From contig NZ_JBMSDZ010000002.1 in the NCBI RefSeq assembly GCF_049445995.1, positions 62,001 through 126,000 of the forward strand: 64,000 bases of DNA, read 5' to 3'. Of this stretch, positions 15,229-24,707 are shown one piece after another; position 1 is the stretch's first letter; each line of letters starts with the position of its first letter. The stretch comes from Dyella_A sp049445995. GTDB lineage: Bacteria > Pseudomonadota > Gammaproteobacteria > Xanthomonadales > Rhodanobacteraceae. Below the pieces are notes generated by a model. The model did not search any database. It was not told the DNA's origin and worked only from the letters and a program-made list of their open reading frames with translations. The position numbers and the translations under genes are program-made.

Positions 15229-16172
15229 GGGGGCAGGCGGCGCATCTGGTGCGCCTGGCGGTCGATGAAGGTCTGCGCCGGATCGAAGCCCTTGCTCTTG
15301 AGCGCGTGGTTGCGCACCGCCGCCTCGACCAGCACGCCGAGGTTGCGCCCTGGTGCCACCGGGATGGTGATCATCGGCACGGGTACCTCGAACACCTCGC
15401 GATGCCCGATGTCGCCGGTGAGGCGGGTCAGTGCGTCGGTGTCCTCGCCGTCGCGCAGGGGCTTGAGGTGGATCACCAGGCGCAGGTACTTGGACGGCTT
15501 GACTGCGGTGTGGCCGAACATCTCGCGCACGTTGAGCACGCCCAGGCCACGTACCTCCAGCAGATCCTGCAGCAGTTCGGGGCAGGTGCCGTCGATCACG
15601 TCCGGCGCGATCAGGGTGAATTCGGTGGCGTCGTCGGCGACCAGCCGGTGGCCGCGGCTGATCAGCTCCAGCGCCAGCTCGCTCTTGCCTGAACCGGACT
15701 CGCCGGTGATCAGCACGCCGATCGAGAACACCTCCAGGAACACGCCGTGCAGGGTGATGCGCGGCGCCAGCATGCGCGCCAGGTGGTACTGCATCCAGGT
15801 CAGCAGTTCATGGCCGCGCTTGGCGCTGATCCACAGCGGGGTGTTGGTTTCCTCGGCCACTTCGCGCAGGTCCGAGGGCACCGTCTGGTCCTTGGTGACG
15901 ATCAGCGCCACCGGCTGGTAGGCGGCGATCTTGTTGATCGCCTCCCAGCGCTGGCGCGAGTCGAGCTCGTCGAGGTACTTCAGCTCCTCGGTGCCGATGA
16001 TCTGGATCTTGTTCGGGTAGATGACGTTGAGGTAGCCGACCAGCGAGGGGCGGCGCGTCTGCGTCACGCCGCGTTCCAGCACGCGGCCCTCGCCGCGCAT
16101 GCCGGCCACCCAGCGCAGCGCCATGCGCTCATGCACGCCATCGAAGAGTTGTCGGGCAGTGAGCCGGTCCAC
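15222..16172 (-). CDS. hprK: HPr kinase/phosphorylase
   Basis: This 316-residue protein has the Walker A motif GESGSGKS at about residues 157-164, followed by HRLVADDATEF and the HprK family signature EVRGLGVLNVREMFG. It phosphorylates or dephosphorylates Ser46 of HPr. The start is a GTG at 16172 (VDRLTARQLFDGVHERMALRW), preceded by AAAGGA at 8 bp; the frame has no suitable ATG nearby. It occupies the place where E. coli carries ptsN, between hpf and rapZ. Confidence 0.93.
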   Translation of the reverse strand: MDRLTARQLFDGVHERMALRWVAGMRGEGRVLERGVTQTRRPSLVGYLNVIYPNKIQIIGTEELKYLDELDSRQRWEAINKIAAYQPVALIVTKDQTVPSDLREVAEETNTPLWISAKRGHELLTWMQYHLARMLAPRITLHGVFLEVFSIGVLITGESGSGKSELALELISRGHRLVADDATEFTLIAPDVIDGTCPELLQDLLEVRGLGVLNVREMFGHTAVKPSKYLRLVIHLKPLRDGEDTDALTRLTGDIGHREVFEVPVPMITIPVAPGRNLGVLVEAAVRNHALKSKGFDPAQTFIDRQAHQMRRLPPW

Positions 16173-16294
16173 GTCATGGGTCCTTTCGCCGGGCCGGCGG
16201 CCGCTGTGGCCGCCGGAGCGCAAGGGCCATTGTGCCAGCTTGTGCCGCGGCGGCGCAGCGTGCCCGGGTCGAACGTGCCCGGGTCGAAACGGGA

Positions 16295-16319
16295 GCGGCC
16301 CGCCGAAGGGGCGGGCCGC
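16295..16319 (-). terminator. GC-rich hairpin after hpf
   Basis: A 10-bp perfect stem (GCGGCCCGCC / GGCGGGCCGC) with a 5-nt loop lies about 30 bp downstream of the hpf stop on the minus strand and is followed by TCCCGTTTC. It may separate the rpoN-hpf transcript from hprK. Confidence 0.55.
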
Positions 16320-16347
16320 GGGTGGATCGTGCCGATGCAGGAGCGGC

Positions 16348-16677
16348 TCAGCCGTACAGGCGCTCGTCGCGGCGCACTTCGGCCTTGTGCTTGTCGCACA
16401 CTTTCTCGCGGTGCCTGCGCAACTGGGTCACCAGCTTGTCGAACATCATGTCGATGGAGATGTACATGTCCGGCTCGAAGGCCTCGGCATGGAGCAGGGC
16501 GCCGGAGGAGGTATGCAACGTTCCTTCCGCCTTCTGTTGCAGCTTGTCCAGCGAGAGCACCACGGCCAGGCTGGTCAATCGGTCATCGAGGCGGGTGAGG
16601 CGGTCGAGCTGGTCGGTGACATGCGCGCGCATGGCTTCGGTGATATCGACGTGCTGGCCGCTGAGTTGGAATTGCAT
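16348..16677 (-). CDS. hpf: Ribosome hibernation promoting factor
   Basis: A 109-residue short-type HPF: QFQLSGQHVDITEAMRAHV at the start, then a Leu/Arg-rich helix and the YISIDMMFDKLVTQLRRHREK second helix with the basic C-terminus. It binds the decoding region of 70S/100S ribosomes in stationary phase. It follows rpoN (145 bp) as in E. coli. The ATG at 16677 lies after a GGAGG sequence; the extension to 16752 was rejected. Confidence 0.93.
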   Translation of the reverse strand: MQFQLSGQHVDITEAMRAHVTDQLDRLTRLDDRLTSLAVVLSLDKLQQKAEGTLHTSSGALLHAEAFEPDMYISIDMMFDKLVTQLRRHREKVCDKHKAEVRRDERLYG

Positions 16678-16822
16678 GTTGCGCCTCCTCTGGTACTGCC
16701 GCCTTCGCGGCGTGATTCGATGCGTCGGCCGGGCCGCATGCCCGGTGCGCATCCACAGTCATCTGGTGCTGCCCCTTCCGACGCCGTCGCCTCGCCAAGG
16801 TTCCGCGGCTGGCGCGAACCGT

Positions 16823-18295
16823 TCAGCCGGCGCGCTGGCGTTCGCTGGAGCTGGGTATGCGCAGGACCTCCCGGTATTTGGCGACGGTGCGGCGCGCCAC
16901 CTGGATGCCCTTGCGGTGCAGTTCCTCGGCGAGCGCCTGGTCGGACAAGGGTTTGCGCGGGTCCTCCGCGTCGACGAGTTTGCGCAGCATGGCCTGGATC
17001 GCCGTGGACGAGGCGCTGCCGCCGTCCTCGGTGGACACGCCGCTGGAAAAGAAGTGCTTGAGCTCGAATGTACCGCGTGGCGTGTGGATGTATTTGCGCG
17101 TCGTCACACGGGAGATGGTCGACTCGTGCATGCCCACTTCCTCGGCCACCTCGCGCAGCACCAGCGGATGCATCGCCTCGGGGCCGTAGTCGAGGAACGC
17201 GCTCTGCCGCCGCACGATCGCCTCGGCCACCTTGAGCAGGGTCTCGGCCCGCGATTCCAGGCTCTTGATCAACCACCGCGCCTCCTGCAGCTGTCCGCGC
17301 ATCCAGCTCGCGTCCTCGCCGCGGGCCTTGGCGATCAGGTTGCAATAGTGCTGGTTAAGGCCGAGTCGCGGCTGGCAATCGGCGTTCAGGCTGACTTTCC
17401 AGCGGTTGCCGTCCTTGTAGGCATACACGTCGGGTGCCACGTACTCGACCGGGGTGGCATCCATTGCGGCGCCGGGGCGCGGGTCGAGGCTGCGGATCAG
17501 CGCCGAGGCGGCGACCACGTCGTTTTCGTCCGCGCGCAGCTTGCGGGCGAGCTTGCCGACGTCGTTGCGGGCCAGCAGGTCCAGCTCGCCCTCGACGATG
17601 CGCAGGGCCAGCTCGCGCTGCGGGGTGGCGGCCGGGTCGAACTGCTCCAGTTGCACGCGCAGGCAGTCGCGCAGATCGCGGCTGGCCACGCCCACCGGGT
17701 CGAAGGTGGTCTGCACCCGGCGGCGCACCGCTTCGAGTTCCTCCTCGCTGACCTGCAGCGTGGCCGGCAGGGCCGCCAGCAGGGCTTCGGCGTTTTCGGT
17801 GAGGTAGCCGTCCGGATTGAGCGCGTCGATGATCACGGCGGCGATCACGCGCTGGCGCGGGTCGAAGCCGGACAGGTTCAGCTGCCACAGCAGGTGTTCG
17901 GCCAGCGTCTCGACGGCCGCGTTCTGCGGTTCGAAATCCTCGTCGCCGCGCGAGCCGCTGCCGCTGCCGACGCTGCTGCCGAGGGAGAAGTCCATCGGCC
18001 GCTCGCTGGCGCCGTCGCCGTCGGCCCATTCGGGTGCGTCGCCGGTGTCAGGCTCGTCGCCGGTGCTGCTCGACGTATGGCTGCCGCCTTCGGGCAGGTA
18101 GCTGCCTTCGGCTTCCTCGCCTTCCTCGGTCGATTCCGCTTCTTCGGCGAACTCCAGCAGCGGGTTGCCCTCGGCGATCTGGCGCAGTTCCGCCTCGAGC
18201 TCCAGCTGCGAGAGCTGCAGCAGGCGGATCGCCTGCTGCAACTGCGGCGTCAGGGTCAGCTGCTGATGGAGGCGGAACTGGAGTCCGGGTTTCAT
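16823..18295 (-). CDS. rpoN: RNA polymerase sigma-54 factor
   Basis: This 490-residue sigma-54 has the Gln/Leu-rich activator-interacting region I (LHQQLTLTPQLQQAIRLLQL), an acidic Ser/Glu-rich region II (about residues 50-115), the core-binding region, and the C-terminal RpoN box ARRTVAKYRE followed by VLRIP. Sigma-54 drives nitrogen, flagellar, pilus and other genes with enhancer-binding ATPases. The gene lies in the conserved lptCAB-rpoN-hpf order. Confidence 0.97.
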   Translation of the reverse strand: MKPGLQFRLHQQLTLTPQLQQAIRLLQLSQLELEAELRQIAEGNPLLEFAEEAESTEEGEEAEGSYLPEGGSHTSSSTGDEPDTGDAPEWADGDGASERPMDFSLGSSVGSGSGSRGDEDFEPQNAAVETLAEHLLWQLNLSGFDPRQRVIAAVIIDALNPDGYLTENAEALLAALPATLQVSEEELEAVRRRVQTTFDPVGVASRDLRDCLRVQLEQFDPAATPQRELALRIVEGELDLLARNDVGKLARKLRADENDVVAASALIRSLDPRPGAAMDATPVEYVAPDVYAYKDGNRWKVSLNADCQPRLGLNQHYCNLIAKARGEDASWMRGQLQEARWLIKSLESRAETLLKVAEAIVRRQSAFLDYGPEAMHPLVLREVAEEVGMHESTISRVTTRKYIHTPRGTFELKHFFSSGVSTEDGGSASSTAIQAMLRKLVDAEDPRKPLSDQALAEELHRKGIQVARRTVAKYREVLRIPSSSERQRAG

Positions 18296-18425
18296 ACCGA
18301 CCGGGGGAGGTGGATCGCGACCCCATCCTAACCCCAGCCCGCGGGGTCGAACAGCCTTGCGGATCGGGATCGGCGCCCCGATAAACGACCAATGGCCACG
18401 TGCCGTCCGGGCGGCTCCGGCGGAC

Positions 18426-19145
<720 letters not shown>

Positions 19146-19148
19146 CGA

Positions 19149-19703
19149 TCAGGGCTGCTTGCTGCTGGCGGCCGGTGCCGGTGCGGCCGGCTTTTTCTTC
19201 GGCTGGAAGATCATGTGCACGGTGCCGGTGCCGCCGCTCTCGCCGGTCATCTGGCTGCTGGCGGTGTCGTAGGTGAGCTTGTCGCCGTGCGCTTCGCCGC
19301 GGCCCTGCTGCTTCACCGAGGCGTGGCCGGTGAGTACCGCGATGCCCTTGAGGTTGTCGTAGTCGATTGTGGCAGCGTCGCCCAGCATCCGGTTGCCGCT
19401 GTCGTCCAGCTGCTCGATGTGCGCCGGGCTGCCAGTGAGCACCACACGGCTGATCTGGCTCTGGGCGTCGAAGTAGACCTTGGCCAGCGTGCCGGTGGCC
19501 TTCAGCGTGCCCTGCCGGATCACCACGGAGCCCTTGAGCGTGCTGACCGTGTTGGGTTTCTGGAAGCCCTCGAAGTACTTGGCGTCGACCTTCATCGGCT
19601 GGTCGCGGTCGCCCTGCTTGGCGACGACCGGGGACAGGGCAAGCAGGCCGCAGGCGGCCAGCAGCCACCGGGCGCTAGCGTTTGCGCGGCGGGAACGTGA
19701 CAT
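19149..19703 (-). CDS. lptA: LPS transport periplasmic protein LptA
   Basis: The 184-residue protein has an N-terminal signal peptide (SARWLLAACGLLALSPVVAK) and the OstA/LptA beta-jellyroll (VDAKYFEGFQKPNTVSTLKGSVVIRQGTLKATG...). It polymerises into the periplasmic bridge carrying LPS from LptC to LptD. A Pro/Lys/Ala-rich tail (QPKKKPAAPAPAASSKQP) follows the fold. The start overlaps lptC by 29 bp; a start 9 bp upstream is equally possible. Confidence 0.92.
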   Translation of the reverse strand: MSRSRRANASARWLLAACGLLALSPVVAKQGDRDQPMKVDAKYFEGFQKPNTVSTLKGSVVIRQGTLKATGTLAKVYFDAQSQISRVVLTGSPAHIEQLDDSGNRMLGDAATIDYDNLKGIAVLTGHASVKQQGRGEAHGDKLTYDTASSQMTGESGGTGTVHMIFQPKKKPAAPAPAASSKQP

Positions 19704-20271
19704 GGACGTCATCGAGCAGCTCCAGGTGTTTGTCGGTGAGGTTGGCGCGCATGCCAACCCCGCTCATTGTAAGGGCGCCTTGCACCAGCCGCGCCGCGGC
19801 GGCGGTTTCCATCCGGTTGTCCTTCGGCCAGATGGTCAGGTCGGCGGTGTCGAGCCGGGCGGCGGCGGTGTCGGCGAAGGCGTCGCGGTGCATGTGCACC
19901 GGGCCGAGCAGCTTGAGCAGGTCGCCATCCTTGTCGACCCAGCCGTAGAGCGACTCGCCGCGCCAGTCCGGCACGTCCGTCTGATTCGACGGCAGATCGA
20001 ACTGCGGCGAGTTGATGTATAGCGACTCGTCGCCCTCGCGCCGCTCCAGCTGCGGCGCTTTCACGTTGAAGGCCGGCAGGCCTGCGCGGTCATAGCTGGA
20101 CAACTGGAAGTTGGTCAGCGTGTAGCCCGAGCGCGGTGGCCCGACGAAATCGTGCCGGCCCGGCGCCGGCGCGGTCCACCACAGCACCAGTTGGGTCAGC
20201 CCGGCCAGCAGGCCGATCACCACGATGCCGACGGACAGCCGGCGTTCGCGCAGCCAGGCAAGCCACTTCAT
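19675..20271 (-). CDS. lptC: LPS export system protein LptC
   Basis: This 198-residue protein has a single N-terminal membrane anchor (VGIVVIGLLAGLTQLVLWW) and a periplasmic LptC domain (GYTLTNFQLSSYDRAG...). LptC receives LPS from LptBFG and hands it to LptA. It overlaps kdsC by 4 bp (ATGA) and lptA by 29 bp, so the genes are translationally coupled. Confidence 0.92.
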   Translation of the reverse strand: MKWLAWLRERRLSVGIVVIGLLAGLTQLVLWWTAPAPGRHDFVGPPRSGYTLTNFQLSSYDRAGLPAFNVKAPQLERREGDESLYINSPQFDLPSNQTDVPDWRGESLYGWVDKDGDLLKLLGPVHMHRDAFADTAAARLDTADLTIWPKDNRMETAAAARLVQGALTMSGVGMRANLTDKHLELLDDVHVTFPPRKR

Positions 20272-20813
20272 TGCCAGCGCGCCAGTTCGGCGTCCGCCTT
20301 GCCCTGGGCAAGCAGCAGCAGGTCGCTGACCTCGCGCGCCGCACCCTCGCCGCCGGCGCGGCGGGTCTGCCAGTGCGCCCGCTCGACCACCCACGGATGG
20401 GCGTTGGCGGTGGCGATGGCCAGCCCGGCGATGCCCATCGGCGGCAGGTCGGGCAGGTCGTCGCCGGTGAAGGCGACCTGCCCGGGGGCGAGGTTGAGGG
20501 CGTCGAGCAGGTCGCGCAGACAGGCGCGCTTGTCGCCCTGGCCCTGGTAGACGTGGGTGATGCCCAGTTCCTCGGCGCGCAGCGCCACGGTGTGGCTGAT
20601 CCGCGCGGTGATGATCGCCACGTGGATGCCGTGGGCCTGCAGGCGCTTGAGGCCCAGCCCGTCGTGCACGTGGAACACCTTGGTCTCGTGACCGTCCTCG
20701 CCGTAGTGCAGACGGCCGTCGGTCAGCGTGCCGTCCACGTCGAACGCGGCCAGACGGATATTTGCCGCGCGGGCGAGCAGGTCGGCGGGGAGGTTGGCGA
20801 GGTACGCGGTCAC
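20268..20813 (-). CDS. kdsC: 3-deoxy-D-manno-octulosonate 8-phosphate phosphatase KdsC
   Basis: A 181-residue HAD phosphatase of the C0 (capless) type. The nucleophile motif is AAFDVDGTLTDG; HDGLGLKRLQ, IITAR and GDDLPDLPPMGIAGLA follow. It removes phosphate from Kdo-8-P in the Kdo pathway for LPS core. It sits between kdsD, which makes the pathway's first intermediate, and lptC. Confidence 0.94.
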   Translation of the reverse strand: MTAYLANLPADLLARAANIRLAAFDVDGTLTDGRLHYGEDGHETKVFHVHDGLGLKRLQAHGIHVAIITARISHTVALRAEELGITHVYQGQGDKRACLRDLLDALNLAPGQVAFTGDDLPDLPPMGIAGLAIATANAHPWVVERAHWQTRRAGGEGAAREVSDLLLLAQGKADAELARWQ

Positions 20814-20872
20814 GGCAGTCGCATCGATGGGAAAGTGGGAGGGGCGGGCGGCACCGCGGCCACCCGGCGGCG

Positions 20873-21883
20873 TCAGACCACGCGGGCGCGCAGCAGGTCG
20901 TGGATGTTCAGCGCGCCCACTACGCGATGCTCCTGATCGACCACGATCAGCGCGTGGATCTGGTGCTTCTCCATCAACTGGGCGGCTTCCACGGCCAGCT
21001 TGTCGGCGGTGATGGTCTTGGGCGTGCGGCTCATCAGGCTGGCGACCGAGGCGCCGCGCAAATCCACGCCGTCGTCGTCCAGCGCGCGGCGCAGGTCACC
21101 GTCGGTGAACACACCGAGCAGGCGGTCGTGTTCGTCGACCACGGCGGTCATGCCCAGGTGCTTGCGGGTCATTTCCATCAGCGCCCGGGTCAGGCTGGCC
21201 CCGGGGCCGACGCGCGGCACCTCGTCGCCGCCGTGCATCACGTCGCTGATGTGCAGCAGCAGGCGCCGGCCGAGGCTGCCGGCCGGATGCGAGCGGGCGA
21301 AATCGTCGGCGGTGAAGCCGCGCGCTTCCAGCAGCGCGATCGCCAGCGCGTCGCCGAGCACCAGCGCCGCCGTGGTGCTGGCGGTTGGCGCCAGACCGAG
21401 CGGACAGGCCTCGCTGGAGACGCTGGCGTCCAGATGCACGTCGGCCTGGCCGGCCAGCGAGGAGCGCGGGTTGCCGGTGATCGCGATCAGCGGAATGCCC
21501 TGGCGCTTGATCACCGGCAGGATGAACAGCAGCTCGTCGGTTTCCCCGGAGTTGGACAGCGCCAGCACCACGTCCTGCGGCAGGATCATGCCCAGGTCGC
21601 CGTGGCTGGCCTCGCCCGGATGCACGAAGAACGCCGGCGTGCCGGTGGAGGCGAGGGTGGCGGCGATCTTGCGCCCGATGTGGCCGGACTTGCCCATGCC
21701 GCTGACCACCAGCCGCCCCTGGCAGCCGAGGATCAGCCGGCAGGCCTGCACGAAGCCGCCGTCGACCCGCGGCTCCAGCGCCCGGATCGCGGCGGCCTCG
21801 GTCGCGATGACCGTGCGTGCGCTGCGGGCGATGGCATCGGGATCGACGCAGATTTCGGCAGATGGGGCGATGCGTGCGTTCAT
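20873..21883 (-). CDS. kdsD: Arabinose-5-phosphate isomerase KdsD
   Basis: The 336-residue enzyme has a SIS domain (VSGMGKSGHIGRKIAATLAS, HPGEASHGDLGMI, SNSGETDEL, ASTTAALVLGDALA) followed by two CBS domains (from about residue 215; MTAVVDEHDRLLGVFTDGDL and ALIVVDQEHRVVGALNIHDL). It converts ribulose-5-phosphate to arabinose-5-phosphate, the first step to Kdo. ATG at 21883. It is the first gene of the minus-strand LPS block and is divergent from ibaG, with a 213-bp spacer for two promoters. Confidence 0.95.
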   Translation of the reverse strand: MNARIAPSAEICVDPDAIARSARTVIATEAAAIRALEPRVDGGFVQACRLILGCQGRLVVSGMGKSGHIGRKIAATLASTGTPAFFVHPGEASHGDLGMILPQDVVLALSNSGETDELLFILPVIKRQGIPLIAITGNPRSSLAGQADVHLDASVSSEACPLGLAPTASTTAALVLGDALAIALLEARGFTADDFARSHPAGSLGRRLLLHISDVMHGGDEVPRVGPGASLTRALMEMTRKHLGMTAVVDEHDRLLGVFTDGDLRRALDDDGVDLRGASVASLMSRTPKTITADKLAVEAAQLMEKHQIHALIVVDQEHRVVGALNIHDLLRARVV

Positions 21884-22096
21884 GGGTCCTTCGGCGGCGG
21901 CGCCAGGATGCGGAGGCGGGAGGAAGTCCACGGGATAGCTTTGCAGCCGCTGGCTGAATGATGTCCCGTCATTTCTGAGCCAGCGACTTTCCATTACCAT
22001 GGCCGACTTGCAGTTTACCTTCATATGACAGCGCGTTGGACGCCGCCCGCCGGGCGACTCCGTACCGGCGACGCCCTCCTTGCAGTGGATTTTCCG

Positions 22097-22336
22097 ATGG
22101 ACGCAGAGCGCATCCAGGCTTTGATCGAGAGCGGCTTGCCCGGTGCCCGGGCGGACGTGCGTGGCGCCGACGGCGTGCATTTCGAGGCGACCGTGGTGGC
22201 CGAGCAGTTTGCCGGCAAGCTGCCGCTGGCCCGCCATCGACTGGTCTATGCCACGCTCGGCGACCTGATGGGCGGCGCCATCCATGCGCTGGCGCTGAAA
22301 ACCCTCACTCCCGCGGAAGCCGCCGCGCGCGCCTGA
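22097..22336 (+). CDS. ibaG: BolA/IbaG family iron-metabolism regulator
   Basis: A 79-residue BolA-like protein: MDAERIQALIESGLPGARADV, DGVHFEATVVAEQFAGKLPLARHRLVYATLGDLM. The helix-turn-helix-like fold with an invariant His supports [2Fe-2S] cluster sharing with monothiol glutaredoxins. It lies just before murA, the order known for E. coli ibaG-murA. ATG at 22097 matches family N-termini; the longer frame from 22025 does not. Confidence 0.92.
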   Translation: MDAERIQALIESGLPGARADVRGADGVHFEATVVAEQFAGKLPLARHRLVYATLGDLMGGAIHALALKTLTPAEAAARA

Positions 22337-22375
22337 TCGCGCCGCCCGCCGCTCCGACTTTTCCGAAGGACCTCC

Positions 22376-23635
22376 ATGGCCAAGATCCTCATCAGCGGCG
22401 GGCAGCCGCTCAACGGCGAAGTCGGCATCTCCGGCGCCAAGAACGCCGTGCTGCCGATCCTCGCCTCCTGCCTGCTGGCGGACGAGCCGGTCACCATTTC
22501 CAATGTGCCGCACCTGCACGACGTCACCACCACCATGGAGCTGCTCGGCCAGATGGGCGTGCAGCTGGTGCTGGACGACCGCATGAAGATCCACGTCGAT
22601 CCGCGTCCGGCCGACCGCTACTTCGCCCCGTACGAGCTGGTGAAGACCATGCGTGCCTCGATCCTGGTGCTCGGCCCGCTGGTGGCCCGCTTCGGCCAGG
22701 CCGAGGTCTCGCTGCCCGGCGGCTGCCAGATCGGCTCGCGTCCGGTCGACCAGCACATCCGCGGGCTGCAGGCGCTGGGCGCCGAGATCGTGGTGGAGAA
22801 CGGCTACATCAAGGCGCGCGCCAGGCGGCTCAAGGGCGCGCGCATCTCGATGGACATCGTCACCGTCACCGGTACCGAGAACATCATGATGGCGGCGACC
22901 CTGGCGCAGGGCACCACCATCATCGAGAACGCTGCGCAGGAGCCGGAGGTGGTCGATCTGGCCCACTGCCTCAACGCGATGGGCGCGCAGATCGAGGGCG
23001 CCGGCACCGCCACCATGGTGGTCCATGGCGTGGAGCGCCTGCACGGCGCCGAGTACGAGGTGCTGCCCGATCGCATCGAGACCGGCACCTTCCTGGTCGG
23101 TGCGGCGATGACCGGCGGCAAGGTGCGCACCCGCGGTGCCCGCGCCGACACCATGGAATCGGTGCTGGCCAAGCTGGAGGAGGCCGGCGCCCACGTCTCC
23201 ACCGGCGAAGGCTGGATCGAACTGGACATGCGGGGCCGCCGGCCAAAGGCCGTCAACATCACCACCGCGCCATATCCGGCGTTCCCCACCGACATGCAGG
23301 CGCAGTTCACCGCGCTCAACTGCGTGGCCGAGGGCGTGGGCGTGATCACCGAGACAGTGTTCGAGAACCGCTTCATGCATGCGCACGAGCTGCAGCGCCT
23401 GGGCGCGGACATCCGGCTGGAAGGCAACGCGGCGATCATCCAGGGCGTGCCCAAGATGAGCGGCGCGCCGATCATGGCCACCGACCTGCGCGCCTCCGCC
23501 TGTCTGGTGCTGGCCGGCCTGGTCGCCGAGGGCGACACCACGGTGGACCGCGTATACCACATCGATCGCGGCTACGAGAACATCGAGGAAAAGCTCGGCG
23601 TGCTCGGCGCGAAGATCCGTCGCCTGCCGAACTGA
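22376..23635 (+). CDS. murA: UDP-N-acetylglucosamine 1-carboxyvinyltransferase MurA
   Basis: The 419-residue enzyme has the full two-domain fold and the active-site loop LPGGCQIGSRPVDQH with the catalytic cysteine at residue 117, the residue modified by fosfomycin. Other signatures include SGAKNAVLPILA at the start and the ATDLRASACLVLAGL region. It transfers enolpyruvate from PEP to UDP-GlcNAc, the first committed peptidoglycan step. It lies 39 bp after ibaG, with GAAGGACC before the ATG. Confidence 0.97.
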   Translation: MAKILISGGQPLNGEVGISGAKNAVLPILASCLLADEPVTISNVPHLHDVTTTMELLGQMGVQLVLDDRMKIHVDPRPADRYFAPYELVKTMRASILVLGPLVARFGQAEVSLPGGCQIGSRPVDQHIRGLQALGAEIVVENGYIKARARRLKGARISMDIVTVTGTENIMMAATLAQGTTIIENAAQEPEVVDLAHCLNAMGAQIEGAGTATMVVHGVERLHGAEYEVLPDRIETGTFLVGAAMTGGKVRTRGARADTMESVLAKLEEAGAHVSTGEGWIELDMRGRRPKAVNITTAPYPAFPTDMQAQFTALNCVAEGVGVITETVFENRFMHAHELQRLGADIRLEGNAAIIQGVPKMSGAPIMATDLRASACLVLAGLVAEGDTTVDRVYHIDRGYENIEEKLGVLGAKIRRLPN

Positions 23636-23640
23636 GGCGC

Positions 23641-23688
23641 GGGACTCGGGACTCGGGACTCGGGACTCGGGACCCGGGACCCGGGACG
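23641..23688. repeat. Heptamer tandem repeat (GGGACTC)n
   Basis: Six full heptamers begin 5 bp after the murA stop: four GGGACTC, then two GGGACCC, then a partial unit GGGACG. The change from CTC to CCC partway suggests duplication after a point mutation. The following 220 bp to the next gene show nothing recognisable beyond degenerate text. Confidence 0.9.
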
Positions 23689-23909
23689 GACCATTTTCTG
23701 GGCCATCCGATCCCTTGGGGCAGCTTCGAGCAGGCCTTCGCCCGTCATCCCGGCGTTCGCTCACACGCGGTGCGGAACGCTCTCATTCCAGCCGCCTGTC
23801 GACGCCCGCCTCTTTCCCTGGGAGGGAGAAGGAGTGCGCCGCGCAATGTTTCTGAACAATCCCCGATCTTCCCGCGTTCGCTGAAGATGTCGGCTGGTCG
23901 AGGCCTCGC

Positions 23910-24641
23910 TCAGGGCGAACGGAAGCTCACCAGCTGCAGCGTGAGATGGTCGCCGTCGCCTTGGGCCAGCTTCACCGGCAGCGGGAATTTCGCCGGCACG
24001 TACCAGGCACTGAACGGTTTGTCGGCATCGGTGCGGGTGATGCGTTCTGCCTTGAATTCGCCGGCCGGCACCGAGACCGGCTCGGTCGCCTGCACCGCGT
24101 ACTGCTGCTGCTCGACGCGCTGTTTCACGCCCACCGGCAGCACCACGCTCTTGCGCCCTTCGCGCAGCGCCAGGCCGAGCGCCAGCGGCAGGGTGTTGCG
24201 GTCGACCATGCCCGGCGCACTGGCGTAGCGGATCGGTCCCTTGCCCTCGTCCACGGTCACCCGACCGGCAGCCCAGTCGACCTCGAGGTGGCGATGTTTC
24301 TGCTTGATCGCCGCGTTCATGCGGTAGTCGTAGGTCAGCGTCTCGGGCGCGTCGTCGTGCCAGCGGAAGCGGGTGGTCTCGTCCGAGCTGGCGCCCAGCA
24401 GCGCGGCCAGGCCGGCGGTGCCGCGGGTCCAGTTGCGGTAGGCGTAGGTGTCGCCGCCCGCTGCGCTGAGGGTGATGGTCGCCTCGCCGATCGTCTCGCC
24501 GTCGCGCTGCACCTGGTAGGTGGCGGTGAACGGCGCCGGTGCGCTGGCTGCCGCGGCCGGCGGCACGATGCCAATCAGGAGCAGGCCGGCCAGCAGCGCG
24601 CCGGCGGAGCGGGAGAAGCGGGTGTGCAGGAGGTCAGTCAT
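23910..24641 (-). CDS. DUF3108 domain periplasmic protein
   Basis: This 243-residue exported protein has a signal peptide (about residues 10-33, SAGALLAGLLLIGIVPPAAAA) and a DUF3108 beta-rich domain (FTATYQVQRDGETIGEATITL, NAAIKQKHRHLEVDWAAGRV, VPAGEFKAERITRTD, FSAWYVPAKFPLPVKLAQGDGD). The function of DUF3108 is unknown; the fold is related to lipid-binding LolA/LppX-like barrels by inference only. The gene shares its strand with purN upstream (66-bp gap), a neighbour order common in xanthomonads. Confidence 0.85.
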   Translation of the reverse strand: MTDLLHTRFSRSAGALLAGLLLIGIVPPAAAASAPAPFTATYQVQRDGETIGEATITLSAAGGDTYAYRNWTRGTAGLAALLGASSDETTRFRWHDDAPETLTYDYRMNAAIKQKHRHLEVDWAAGRVTVDEGKGPIRYASAPGMVDRNTLPLALGLALREGRKSVVLPVGVKQRVEQQQYAVQATEPVSVPAGEFKAERITRTDADKPFSAWYVPAKFPLPVKLAQGDGDHLTLQLVSFRSP

Positions 24642-24707
24642 GCGGCCCGAGTCTACCGGCCGCGCCTGAACCGGCCGTGGCGCGCGGGCGGATGTCACGC
24701 CTCGTGT

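Noticed and set aside
21884..23764. Very long minus-strand extension of the kdsD frame across murA
   Set aside because: The part beyond 21883 is antisense to ibaG and murA and has composition typical of non-coding frames; KdsD is complete from 21883.
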